A stretch of 5,690 bases of DNA from an uncultured Planctomycetaceae bacterium (GTDB taxonomy: Bacteria > Planctomycetota > Planctomycetia > Planctomycetales > Planctomycetaceae): positions 1 through 5,690 of the forward strand of contig CAIUHT010000990.1 of assembly GCA_903898975.1 (NCBI GenBank). Reading direction: 5' to 3'. Made by a program: the position numbers and the translations under genes. This document shows, piece after piece, positions 1-5,690 of this stretch (position 1 is the stretch's first letter; the number at the start of each line of letters is the position of its first letter). The notes beneath the pieces are model-generated. The model was not told the DNA's origin. It did not search any database and saw only the letters and a program-made list of their open reading frames with translations.

Positions 1-52
1 CGAGCGCGCCCACGACGATGTCGGATGACTGCCTCAACCACTCGCGCGACCA

Positions 53-76
53 CCGGGCCAACCCGCCGGGCCAACC
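53..76. repeat. Two direct copies of an 11-bp sequence
   Basis: CCGGGCCAACC occurs at 53-63 and again at 66-76, a 13-base period separated by 2 bases. The second copy runs into the left arm of the inverted repeat at 71-108. It may be a small duplication or part of a longer repeat continuing beyond the window edge; no function is visible. Confidence 0.6.
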
Positions 77-108
77 ATCGCGCCGGCGCGGGCCCGAGCG
101 CGAGTTGG
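71..108 (-). terminator. Large inverted repeat just after the phosphatase stop, probable transcription-ending hairpin
   Basis: The arms pair as CCAAC (71-75) with GTTGG (104-108), CGCGC (79-83) with GCGCG (98-102), and CGG (84-86) with CCG (94-96). The loop is 7 bases, with one bulged A (97) and a small 3/1 internal loop. That gives 13 base pairs, mostly G:C, beginning one base beyond the phosphatase stop codon. Neither strand has a T-run after the hairpin, so it is not a textbook intrinsic terminator. It may act with Rho or as an RNA 3'-end stabiliser. The structure is symmetric and could equally serve a convergent gene outside the window. Confidence 0.5.
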
Positions 109-109
109 T

Positions 110-988
110 TCAATCGGCTGGTTTGCGGAACAGTTCTCGCAGCAGGCGCCAAGGAGCCCCGAGAGAGTTTTCGAGGGGCACAGGGGCACCGTTCGGGCGC
201 AACAGCACCAGGGTCAGGTCATCAGATTGGCTCGCGGTGGAGAGATTGCCAGTCACTCGCTGCAGCAGTTCGGGAATGATCTGGCCTGGGGCGAGCGGCC
301 CCAGTGAGTTCAGCACTTCCAGCAGCCCCTCGGTTCCCAGTTGACCGTTGGACGAGCGGTTTGTGCAGGGAAACTCAATCAGCCCATCCGAAAAGCAGAG
401 CACCAGGTCGTTGGGCACAATTTTTAACTGCACCTGCCGATAGCTGACCTGGTCGATCACGCCAAAGGGGAGATCCTGCAGCGGGCCGTCACGTCGACCG
501 GCGGGGGAATCGGGCAGCTCCTTCCAGATGCCGGTCGCGGAGTCGAAATGCACCGGCCAGGGATGCCCGGCGGTTGAGAGAAACAGGGACTGCGTGGGGC
601 AGAAATAGGTGCTGATGAGGGCAGTCGCGAACCGCCCCCCGCTGACTCCCTGGGCGAACTGCCCGTTGATCGCCTCCACCAGCCGCGTCTGGTTGATGTA
701 GTTGATGTTCCGCCGCATCAGCTCACGCAGGGCCCGCGCGGTTTTTCCGGCGTCGTCCCCGTGACCGGCGACATCGGCGATCAGCAGGCGACTGATCCGC
801 CCCGACGCGCACGACGACAGGTAGTACACGTCGCCCCCCGTCCGCGAGTTCAGGTGCGGCTGGCAGTAGACCCACGCATCGAGCCCGGTCAGCGCCACCT
901 CGCGGGTCGCCGACTCGTTCCCCCCCCACACCTCCATACACTGCATGCGCAGTTCGGACGGCTCGGGTTCTGGTGTGTCGCTGGGCAT
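110..988 (-). CDS. SpoIIE-family PP2C serine/threonine phosphatase
   Basis: Predicted cytosolic metal-dependent protein phosphatase of 292 residues, of the kind that dephosphorylates anti-sigma-factor antagonists or other phosphoserine/threonine proteins; the target cannot be read from the sequence. Visible motifs are GGD (51-53), DVAGHG (72-77), FATALIS (120-126), AGHPWP (140-145), SDGLIE (200-205) and DDLTLVLLRP (256-265). These supply the acidic metal ligands expected for the family (about D53, D72, D201, D256/D257). There is no sensor, receiver or membrane domain, so it is a bare catalytic domain. An N-terminal MEVWGGN segment (18-24) and a basic C-terminal tail (RLLRELFRKP) flank it. The start is uncertain. 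An in-frame ATG at 1117 would add 43 arginine-rich residues that look non-coding, although a GAGAGAGG stretch lies 11 bases upstream of it. The ATG at 988 has no clear ribosome site, and ATGs at 946 and 937 are also possible. Family call firm, start moderate. Confidence 0.88.
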   Translation of the reverse strand: MPSDTPEPEPSELRMQCMEVWGGNESATREVALTGLDAWVYCQPHLNSRTGGDVYYLSSCASGRISRLLIADVAGHGDDAGKTARALRELMRRNINYINQTRLVEAINGQFAQGVSGGRFATALISTYFCPTQSLFLSTAGHPWPVHFDSATGIWKELPDSPAGRRDGPLQDLPFGVIDQVSYRQVQLKIVPNDLVLCFSDGLIEFPCTNRSSNGQLGTEGLLEVLNSLGPLAPGQIIPELLQRVTGNLSTASQSDDLTLVLLRPNGAPVPLENSLGAPWRLLRELFRKPAD

Positions 989-1488
989 GATTGACCGACA
1001 GAGTCGCCTGGGAACGTGGGACTGTGGATGCCGACGAACCGCGGTGGACCGACGCCGTGCGAAAGCCAGGCGGAACGGCCGACTGGCAGTGGATCGCCGC
1101 GGGCCAGGGCCACGCATTCGATTATGGCCCTCTCTCTATTTGAGCAGGTGCCCGTCCTGTTATCGACTCGATTCGTCCGAGACCCAAACTCGACCAGCCG
1201 TCCACAGCACGGCCCACTCGTCTCCCGATCGACGACCTTGCCACAGTGGCTTTTGGATTGGGCTTGCTCGCTTCCTCTCTCAGCACGCTGTCCGACCCAA
1301 CCTTGCCACCCGCAACCTCCCCGCAGGCCGCTCACTCGGCACCGTAACGGCAGGGGCGATCTTCGAGGTGTCCCACGACCGAAAGCAGTTCGCGGTCCTC
1401 CCCGGGAGTGTCGCCACTCAGCCGCTGGCTGGCCGAAGCGGTGCCTGGTTGGCGGGTTGCCTGCCTGGCTGCCGGGCTGGCGGGGGCG
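989..1488. other. Intergenic gap of about 500 bases without a supported gene
   Basis: This lies between the enzyme I stop and the phosphatase start. Open frames exist on both strands, but their translations are rich in Arg, Pro, Gly and Cys, resemble no family I know, and overlap the real genes out of frame. Short structures seen are an inverted repeat GGGCCA (1107-1112) / TGGCCC (1125-1130), a 5-bp triloop hairpin CAGCC-GCT-GGCTG (1419-1431), and a run of imperfect GCCTGG/GGCTGG repeats at 1443-1487 directly after the enzyme I stop. On the minus strand, a GATAAC box (1159-1164) with TTGGGT 17 bases upstream (1182-1187) is a very weak promoter candidate for the phosphatase. The length suggests that the phosphatase has its own promoter rather than being tightly coupled to enzyme I. 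Confidence 0.55.
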
Positions 1489-3201
1489 TCAGGGCGCGGG
1501 GGGGAGCAGGTTCCGCTGCACCCATTCCCGCACTTCCCCCGCGGTGGCCAGCTCGGGGAGGCGGTCGGCGAACTCGCGGACTCCCCGGATCGAAAGGTGG
1601 CAGATCGCGTCGAGCACCGCTTTGTAACTGGCCCGCGACACGCTGAAGCTCCGCAGCCCCAACGCCAGCAACAGCCCGGTCAGCTTCGGATCGCCCGCCA
1701 ACTCCCCGCACACCGTCACCGGGCAAAAGGCCTCACGCGCCGCGGTGATTACCTCGGCCACCAGCCGCAACACCGCGGGCTGCATCGCATCGTGGTAGCG
1801 TTCCACAAAGGTGTCATCGCGATCGGCGGCCAGCAGGTACTGCGTCAGGTCATTCAGGCCGATCGAGACCGCGTCGACATGCGGCAGGATCTGCCGGATC
1901 TGCAGCGCGGCCAGCGGGACTTCAATCATCGCCCCCAGCCGAAAGGGAAGCTGGGACCGCTCACTGCATCCGCAGATTTGACAGAGTCGACGGGTGGTCT
2001 CGTGCAGTGTGTCGAGTGAATCGAGCATCGGGATCAGCACGGTCAGTTCCCGCTCCCGCCCCAGGCGGGCCAGCGCCTGCACCTGCGGCCGCAAGATGTC
2101 TTCACGGGCCAGCAACAGCCGAATGCCGCGGAGCCCCAGGCTGGGGTTCCGGCTGAAGGGGAACTCGGCGTAGGGAGGGAATTTGTCGGCCCCGAAGTCA
2201 ACCAGCCGGATGTGCAGTGGCAGGTCGCCCAGTTCGGAGGCGACCTGCCGATAGACCTGGTAGCTCTCTTCAGCGGTCGGCCAGTTCGCGCACCCCATGT
2301 AGTAAAACTCGGTGCGGAACAGTCCGACACCGTCGGCCCCCAGCAGCGACACCGTGGGGGCCTCCACGGGATCGCTCAGGTTCAGCAGCACCTGGCAGGT
2401 CACACCGTCAGGCGTGACGGCGGGCTGGGGGATGAAATCGGGCTCCACAGACCGGCGGTTGGGGGAACTCTCTCCGTGCCAGTCTCGCAGCTCGTCGATC
2501 GCGGGATCGATGGTCACGCGGCCGGTGTCGGCGTCGACCAGCACGGGGGTCCCCTCGGCGATGGTGCCCGAGATGTCGGGCAGCCCCGCCACGAGGGGAA
2601 TGCCCAGGCTGCGGGCCAGGATGGCGGTGTGCGAACGGGGACCGCACGCCTCGACCACCACCCCGGCAATGCCCTGCCGGGCGAACCGGACCAGCTGCGA
2701 GGGAGTGAGGGAGTGGGCGACGATAATTCGGCCTGCGTCGGGCACCACCTCTCCCTCGCGGAGCGAAGAGCGGAGGCCATGCACCAGCCGGCGGCCAATG
2801 TCGAGAACGTCGGCGGCCTTGTCTTGCAGCAGCGGAATCGGCTGCGACAGGAACTGGTTGTGCAGATCGCTGACGACCCGCGCGACCGCCGCCTCGGCCG
2901 AGAGGGGCGACGTCCGCAACGCCTGCTCCATGGGGGCAATAAACTGCGGGTCGCGGAGCAGCGCGATGTGCGAGTGGAAGATCGCCGCCTGGCCCGCGTC
3001 GATTCGCTCGGCCAAATGCCGCTGCACTCGGTCCAGTTCGACGGTCGCCCGGGCCACCGCGGCCCGCAGCCTTTCGATCTCGACCTCGGCCGGGCCGGTG
3101 GGCTCGACCGCCACCGCGGCGGCCAGCAGGGCCCGCGTGTCGATGACGCGGGCCTGTCCAAAGGCGGTGCCCGGGCTTAAACCCTGCCCCGAGAGACTCA
3201 T
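1489..3201 (-). CDS. ptsI: Phosphoenolpyruvate-protein phosphotransferase (PTS enzyme I)
   Basis: Cytosolic enzyme that takes phosphate from PEP onto a histidine and passes it to HPr, the first step of the phosphotransferase system. At 570 residues it is close to E. coli enzyme I (575). Domains in order are the N-terminal HPr-binding domain (about 5-130, opening GLSPGTAFGQA), the swivelling phosphohistidine domain (about 155-228) with active-site H191 in PRSHTAILARSLGIP, and the PEP-binding barrel (about 255-545). Catalytic barrel motifs are all present: GVGLFRTEF (R296), IRLVDFGADK (R332), GLRGIR (R358), GAMIEVPLAA (E427), GLNDLTQY (N450, D451), and VCGELAGDP with the proton-donor Cys at 498. 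It should therefore be active. No GAF domain precedes it, so it is ptsI-like rather than the nitrogen-type ptsP architecture. Its ATG overlaps the stop of the NHL gene (ATGA), and GGAGGAG lies 11 bases upstream, supporting this start and translational coupling. No HPr, EIIA or sugar EII gene is present in the window. Confidence 0.96.
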   Translation of the reverse strand: MSLSGQGLSPGTAFGQARVIDTRALLAAAVAVEPTGPAEVEIERLRAAVARATVELDRVQRHLAERIDAGQAAIFHSHIALLRDPQFIAPMEQALRTSPLSAEAAVARVVSDLHNQFLSQPIPLLQDKAADVLDIGRRLVHGLRSSLREGEVVPDAGRIIVAHSLTPSQLVRFARQGIAGVVVEACGPRSHTAILARSLGIPLVAGLPDISGTIAEGTPVLVDADTGRVTIDPAIDELRDWHGESSPNRRSVEPDFIPQPAVTPDGVTCQVLLNLSDPVEAPTVSLLGADGVGLFRTEFYYMGCANWPTAEESYQVYRQVASELGDLPLHIRLVDFGADKFPPYAEFPFSRNPSLGLRGIRLLLAREDILRPQVQALARLGRERELTVLIPMLDSLDTLHETTRRLCQICGCSERSQLPFRLGAMIEVPLAALQIRQILPHVDAVSIGLNDLTQYLLAADRDDTFVERYHDAMQPAVLRLVAEVITAAREAFCPVTVCGELAGDPKLTGLLLALGLRSFSVSRASYKAVLDAICHLSIRGVREFADRLPELATAGEVREWVQRNLLPPAP

Positions 3202-4343
3202 GGTGTGGGCGACTCCTCCAGGCGCAACAGGCGGTGGTTGCCCGTGTCGACGATGTACAGCGTCCCCTTGGCATCGACGGCGACGCCGTGGGGAAAGCGG
3301 AGTGCCGTCTCGAGAGGAGCCTGACCCGGCGGGCCAGCCCCTGCCTCGCCCGTTCCCGCCACGCGCTCGATGGTTCCGCGGATCGGATCGAACCGACGAA
3401 TCACATGGTTGTCGGTGTCGGCGATCAGCACGTTCCCCTGCCTGTCGAGACAGAGGTGTTTCGGTCCTTTCAACCGGGCCGCGCGGGCGGGGCCCCCATC
3501 GCCTGCGAGACCCGCTTCACCCACCCCGACGACCGTGCGGATCAGTCCGTCCCGGTCGACCACCCGCAGGGCGTGCCCGCTCCGCTCAAGAACATACACC
3601 CGCCCTTCCCGGTCAGCGATCGCCGCCCGGGGATCGACCAGCGGGCTCTCGGTGGCGCGGGCCCCATCGTTGGGGACTCCCCGCGCACCATTCCCGGCAA
3701 TCAACCGCAGCCGACCGCTGGCCACGTCGACCGCACGCACCCGCCGGTTCTCGAGGTCCGTCACCAGCAGCGTGCCGGAATCGGGAGAGAGTGCCACGCA
3801 GTAGACCCCTTTGAACTGTGCCATCAGGGCCGGGCCATTGTCTCCCGCGTAGCCGGGCTGACCGGTCCCGGCGAACGGCCCGACCCGCCCCGTGGCGGGT
3901 TCATACAGGCGGACGCGGTGGTTCAGCGTATCGGCGAGGTAGACCCGCCCCTGGGGATCGATGGCCAGCGCGTGCATCGAATGGAACGCCGCCTCGCGAG
4001 CAGGGCCCCCATCACCCGAGTCGGCTTTCTCTCCTGTCCCGCCCACGACGCGAAAAACTCCCGCCGTATCGATCTGCAGAATTCGACCGCCGGCCAGTTC
4101 GACCAGGAACAGGTCTCCCCGAGGTCCGAATGCGACACCGAACGGATCTTTGAGCCGGGCCTGCGTCGCCGGCACACCGGTCTCATGCTCACCCCCTCCA
4201 GCGACAAGGACCAGTCGCTGCGCCGCCCGGGCGGGGGTCAGCGTGGCCAGGACGATGAGCACAGCCAGCAGAGGGACCCAGGGGGTTCGCAGGCTCTGGG
4301 CCGCGATCGTGACGAAACTTGGCCGACCGCGCTGGAATGACAT
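3198..4343 (-). CDS. Exported NHL-repeat six-bladed beta-propeller protein
   Basis: Predicted secreted or periplasmic protein of 381 residues; NHL propellers usually act as binding scaffolds, and a few are enzymes. Residues 1-40 form a signal peptide: a basic N-terminus (R5, R7, R19), hydrophobic VPLLAVLIVLATL (23-35), then a PARA/A cleavage site. The rest consists of six NHL units starting at about residues 66, 122, 178, 237, 294 and 349, a spacing of roughly 56. Typical cores are HALAIDPQGRVYLADTLNHR and GVAVDAKGTLYIVDTGNHR. Each unit is joined to the next by a glycine-rich linker of the GTGxxGxxGDGGPA type, degenerate in the third and fifth linkers. There is no added enzyme domain, haem motif or membrane anchor. 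The start at 4343 was chosen because the signal peptide follows directly; an in-frame ATG at 4418 would bury it behind 25 extra residues. No strong ribosome site precedes either ATG. The stop overlaps the enzyme I start. Fold is certain, role unknown. Confidence 0.9.
   Translation of the reverse strand: MSFQRGRPSFVTIAAQSLRTPWVPLLAVLIVLATLTPARAAQRLVLVAGGGEHETGVPATQARLKDPFGVAFGPRGDLFLVELAGGRILQIDTAGVFRVVGGTGEKADSGDGGPAREAAFHSMHALAIDPQGRVYLADTLNHRVRLYEPATGRVGPFAGTGQPGYAGDNGPALMAQFKGVYCVALSPDSGTLLVTDLENRRVRAVDVASGRLRLIAGNGARGVPNDGARATESPLVDPRAAIADREGRVYVLERSGHALRVVDRDGLIRTVVGVGEAGLAGDGGPARAARLKGPKHLCLDRQGNVLIADTDNHVIRRFDPIRGTIERVAGTGEAGAGPPGQAPLETALRFPHGVAVDAKGTLYIVDTGNHRLLRLEESPTP
3213..3219 (-). 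promoter_or_regulatory. Ribosome binding site for enzyme I inside the NHL gene
   Basis: On the minus strand, GGAGGAG ends 11 bases before the enzyme I ATG and lies within the last codons of the NHL gene (the Leu-Glu-Glu-Ser stretch). Together with the 4-base ATGA overlap of stop and start, it fixes the enzyme I start and indicates coupled translation from one mRNA. Confidence 0.75.
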
Positions 4344-4425
4344 GGCAAGTGGATTGTTCGGGAACAGAAGCCACGACGGAGTTTCACAACCTCGGTGACG
4401 GGACTCGCCACCGACCATCCGTGGC

Positions 4426-4454
4426 AGTGTATCAGCCGTGCGGAGTGGGGTGAA
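4426..4454 (-). promoter_or_regulatory. Candidate promoter for the NHL-enzyme I operon
   Basis: On the minus strand, TTCACC (4454-4449) and TACACT (4431-4426) are separated by exactly 17 bases, and TGA directly before the -10 box gives an extended -10 (TGN) pattern. Each hexamer matches the sigma-70 consensus at 4 of 6 positions. Transcription would begin near 4418, leaving a leader of about 75 bases before the ATG at 4343 and excluding the longer start at 4418. Promoter consensus in this lineage is poorly known, so this is only a candidate. Confidence 0.3.
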
Positions 4455-4737
4455 CGGCGTGGAACTGCGCCCATCTTGAACGGAGCGTCAAAGGTCGCCT
4501 CAAGTCGAACAAGCAAGGTGGCCAATCGTTCTGGCTTGGAAATCGTGCGATTCGCTTTGGGGAGCCTTCAGGACACCTGGCGTCCAAGTCGAGTCAAAAC
4601 CCGGAAAAGTTGCTGGGAATGGTTCGCACGAATCCACAGTACGACTGTTGAAAGTCAATTCTCAGACTAAAACCTCTCCGGGAGTTTCCCTCAATTGAGT
4701 CCAAGTGTTTTCTGGCTTCCGGGCGAATGCTCTCCTC

Positions 4738-4742
4738 AGGAG
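4738..4742 (+). promoter_or_regulatory. Strong Shine-Dalgarno site for the SUMF1-like gene
   Basis: AGGAG is followed by 7 bases and then ATG at 4750, an ideal spacing. It points to 4750 rather than the TTG at 4771 as the original start of the SUMF1-like gene. It is preceded directly by CTCCT (4732-4736), which is complementary to it, though with too small a loop for the full stem to fold on itself. Confidence 0.7.
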
Positions 4743-4749
4743 TTCTTGA

Positions 4750-4770
4750 ATGCACACGCGAAGCGAATAG
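4750..4770 (+). other. Six-codon leader (MHTRSE) ending in amber, in frame with the SUMF1-like gene
   Basis: The ATG at 4750 has the only good ribosome site of the locus and reads Met-His-Thr-Arg-Ser-Glu-TAG. The next codon, TTG at 4771, continues in the same frame with LLILACLV. Read through the amber, the product is a normal signal peptide: a charged N-region, a hydrophobic core, then a polar VNG/A site. Without read-through, the N-region is cut off. It is either a nonsense mutation, a tiny leader ORF that stops and restarts at the adjacent TTG, a recoded stop, or a sequencing error. Confidence 0.6.
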
Positions 4771-5622
4771 TTGCTGATTCTGGCCTGTTTGGTTGATTCC
4801 GTGAATGGCGCCGAGCGTGCTCCGGAATCGCTGGAGGCGACTGCGCAACCACCCAAAACCGTCGGTACCAAAGCGGGAGAAGAGCGGGACGACAACGGGC
4901 TGAAGATGAAGTTCGTCTGGTGCCCGCCAGGGCAGTTCACGATGGGCAGCCCAGAGTCGGAAGAGGGCCGCCAAGTGGGCGAAGACCAGGTCCAAGTCCG
5001 GCTGACCAAAGGCTTTTGGATCGGCAAGTACGAGGTCACGCAGGGGGAGTGGGAACGCGTGATGGGGACGACGCCGTGGAAGAGGCAGTATTACGTAAAG
5101 CAAGGCGCGCGATACGCGGCGACGTATGTGAGTTGGGAAGACGCCACGGAGTTTGTGGCGAAGCTGACAACACAGGAGCGTCAAGCGGGCCGGCTGCCAG
5201 CCGGCTGGCGCTACACGCTGCCGACGGAAGCGCAGTGGGAATACGCCTGCCGGGCAGGAACACAGACGGCATATGGTTTCGATGGCGACGCAACGCGGTT
5301 GAGCGACTACGCCTGGTTTGGCGGCAACGCGTCTGGTGTAAACGAAAAGTACGCGCACGAAGTCGGGCTACAGAAGGCGAACGCGTGCGGCCTGCACGAT
5401 GTCCACGGGAACGTGTGGGAGTGGTGTCGGGACTGGTACGACGCCAAACTGCCGGGCGGGGTTGATGCGGAACAGACCACGCAGGCCTCGCACCGGGTGA
5501 TCCGGGGCGGCTCGTGGAGCGCCCTCGCCGTCCTCTGCCGCACGGCGTTTCGCAACTTCGTCGGGCCGGGCCGTCGGAACCTCTCCCTCGGCTTTCGTGT
5601 CGTCCGCACTTCCGAGCAGTAG
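4771..5622 (+). CDS. Exported SUMF1/formylglycine-generating-enzyme-fold protein, probably not a true FGE
   Basis: Product of 283 residues from the TTG at 4771, or 290 codons from the ATG at 4750 with an amber at codon 7. Residues 1-13 (hydrophobic LILACLV, then VNG/A) resemble a signal peptide lacking its basic N-region. A variable linker follows to about 40. The SUMF1 domain spans about 43-280, with landmarks FVWCPPGQFTMGSPESEEG (48-66), WIGKYEVTQGEW (83-94), YVSWEDATEFVAKL (119-132), LPTEAQWEYACRAGT (150-164), GLHDVHGNVWEWCRDWYD (207-224), RVIRGGSW (242-249) and LGFRVVR (273-279). Authentic FGE oxidises a sulfatase Cys or Ser to formylglycine using two cysteines five residues apart after the GGS motif. 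Here the second is present (C256) but the first is A251, so formylglycine generation is unlikely; other members of this fold act in binding or in other oxidations. No sulfatase gene is nearby. The gene stands alone and diverges from the NHL operon. The domain is complete, so only the 5' end is damaged or unusual. Confidence 0.85.
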   Translation: MLILACLVDSVNGAERAPESLEATAQPPKTVGTKAGEERDDNGLKMKFVWCPPGQFTMGSPESEEGRQVGEDQVQVRLTKGFWIGKYEVTQGEWERVMGTTPWKRQYYVKQGARYAATYVSWEDATEFVAKLTTQERQAGRLPAGWRYTLPTEAQWEYACRAGTQTAYGFDGDATRLSDYAWFGGNASGVNEKYAHEVGLQKANACGLHDVHGNVWEWCRDWYDAKLPGGVDAEQTTQASHRVIRGGSWSALAVLCRTAFRNFVGPGRRNLSLGFRVVRTSEQ

Positions 5623-5644
5623 CAGCAGTAACAGTCACGCAGCG

Positions 5645-5664
5645 CAGCCCTGAGCGCAGGGCTG
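5645..5664 (+). terminator. Perfect 8-bp hairpin downstream of the SUMF1-like gene
   Basis: CAGCCCTG (5645-5652) and CAGGGCTG (5657-5664) form a perfect stem around the 4-base loop AGCG, starting 22 bases after the stop codon. The placement fits a transcription terminator, but no T-run follows on the plus strand, so Rho-assisted termination, a 3'-end stabiliser or a dispersed palindromic repeat are alternatives. Confidence 0.5.
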
Positions 5665-5690
5665 AGACGGCGTGGTGGGCGGGCCGCAGC

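Larger units (their letters stand above)
4344..4749. other. Divergent intergenic region between the NHL and SUMF1-like genes
   Basis: About 400 bases separate the two head-to-head genes. The stretch from about 4490 to 4770 is visibly richer in A and T than the flanking genes, as expected for a promoter region or a boundary between segments of different origin. It holds the candidate minus-strand promoter (4426-4454), a perfect 10-bp palindrome CTCAATTGAG (4690-4699) that could be an operator, and the ribosome site of the SUMF1-like gene. Open frames here encode nothing recognisable. I found no convincing plus-strand sigma-70 promoter: TTGAAA at 4648-4653 has no well-placed -10 partner. Confidence 0.5.

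Noticed and set aside
1..112. Possible start of another minus-strand gene: TTG overlapping the phosphatase stop, reading NQLALGPAPARWLARRVG
   Set aside because: Only about 36 codons are visible, there is no ribosome site, and the reading runs through a strong inverted repeat that better explains the bases.
1107..1130. Inverted repeat GGGCCA/TGGCCC with a 12-base loop, considered as an RNA gene or terminator
   Set aside because: A 6-bp stem with a large loop is common by chance in GC-rich DNA, and no tRNA-like arms or T-run accompany it.
889..1335. Minus-strand open frame of 148 codons covering much of the gap
   Set aside because: It overlaps the phosphatase N-terminus out of frame and its composition (many Gly, Arg, Cys and Trp) looks like noise.
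1332..1504. Open frame of about 52 codons beyond the enzyme I stop, reachable by a +1 shift near a run of seven G (1498-1504), ending in RELLSVVGHLEDRPCRYGAE
   Set aside because: Enzyme I is already full length (570 residues against about 575) with its C-terminal motifs intact, the extension resembles nothing known, and the frame has no start codon of its own past the stop.
945..1646. Plus-strand open frames covering the 500-base gap
   Set aside because: They extend into the phosphatase and enzyme I genes in antisense, are rich in Arg, Gly and Pro, and have no plausible ribosome site.
2212..3180. Long plus-strand open frame of 322 codons inside enzyme I
   Set aside because: It is antisense to a certain gene; GC-rich codons leave few stops on the opposite strand, and the translation is low in hydrophobic residues and matches no family.
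4395..4670. Plus-strand open frame of 91 codons in the divergent spacer
   Set aside because: It starts with GTG without a ribosome site, overlaps the NHL promoter candidate, and encodes nothing recognisable.
4594..5358. Minus-strand open frame of 254 codons opposite the SUMF1-like gene
   Set aside because: The plus strand carries an unmistakable SUMF1 domain; the antisense translation shows no domain.

Overview
The window is a GC-rich bacterial chromosome segment with four recognisable protein genes and no sign of a CRISPR array, transposase, integrase, rRNA or tRNA. The gene types suggest a member of the Planctomycetota. They are a stand-alone SpoIIE-type PP2C phosphatase opening with a MEVWGGN motif, an exported NHL propeller with GDGGPA-type linkers, and an exported SUMF1/FGE-fold protein. 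This assignment is an inference from family recognition and base composition; no marker gene is present.

Layout: three genes run on the minus strand and one on the plus strand. The first minus-strand gene (4343 to 3198) encodes a secreted six-bladed NHL beta-propeller. Its stop codon overlaps by 4 bases (ATGA) with the start of a complete enzyme I gene of the PEP:sugar phosphotransferase system (3201 to 1489), which retains all the catalytic residues I can check. A roughly 500-base gap without a convincing gene follows, then the PP2C phosphatase (988 to 110). Immediately after its stop codon lies a large inverted repeat (71-108). On the plus strand, divergent from the NHL gene across about 400 bases, is a SUMF1/formylglycine-generating-enzyme-like gene ending at 5622. 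It is followed by a perfect 8-bp-stem hairpin (5645-5664).

How the genes relate: the NHL and enzyme I genes look like one translationally coupled unit. This pairs an exported protein with a cytosolic phosphotransferase, and no HPr or EII partner is in view. The phosphatase probably acts in a regulatory Ser/Thr (partner-switching) pathway, but nothing in the window names its target. The SUMF1-like gene appears to be a separate unit.

The most notable anomaly is at the 5' end of the SUMF1-like gene. An optimal Shine-Dalgarno sequence and ATG (4738-4752) open the correct frame, but an amber codon at 4768-4770 interrupts what otherwise reads as a normal signal peptide. The gene can be translated only from a TTG directly after that stop, by read-through, or not at all. 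The same protein has Ala where the first catalytic Cys of true formylglycine-generating enzymes should be. I found no clearly new multi-gene system.
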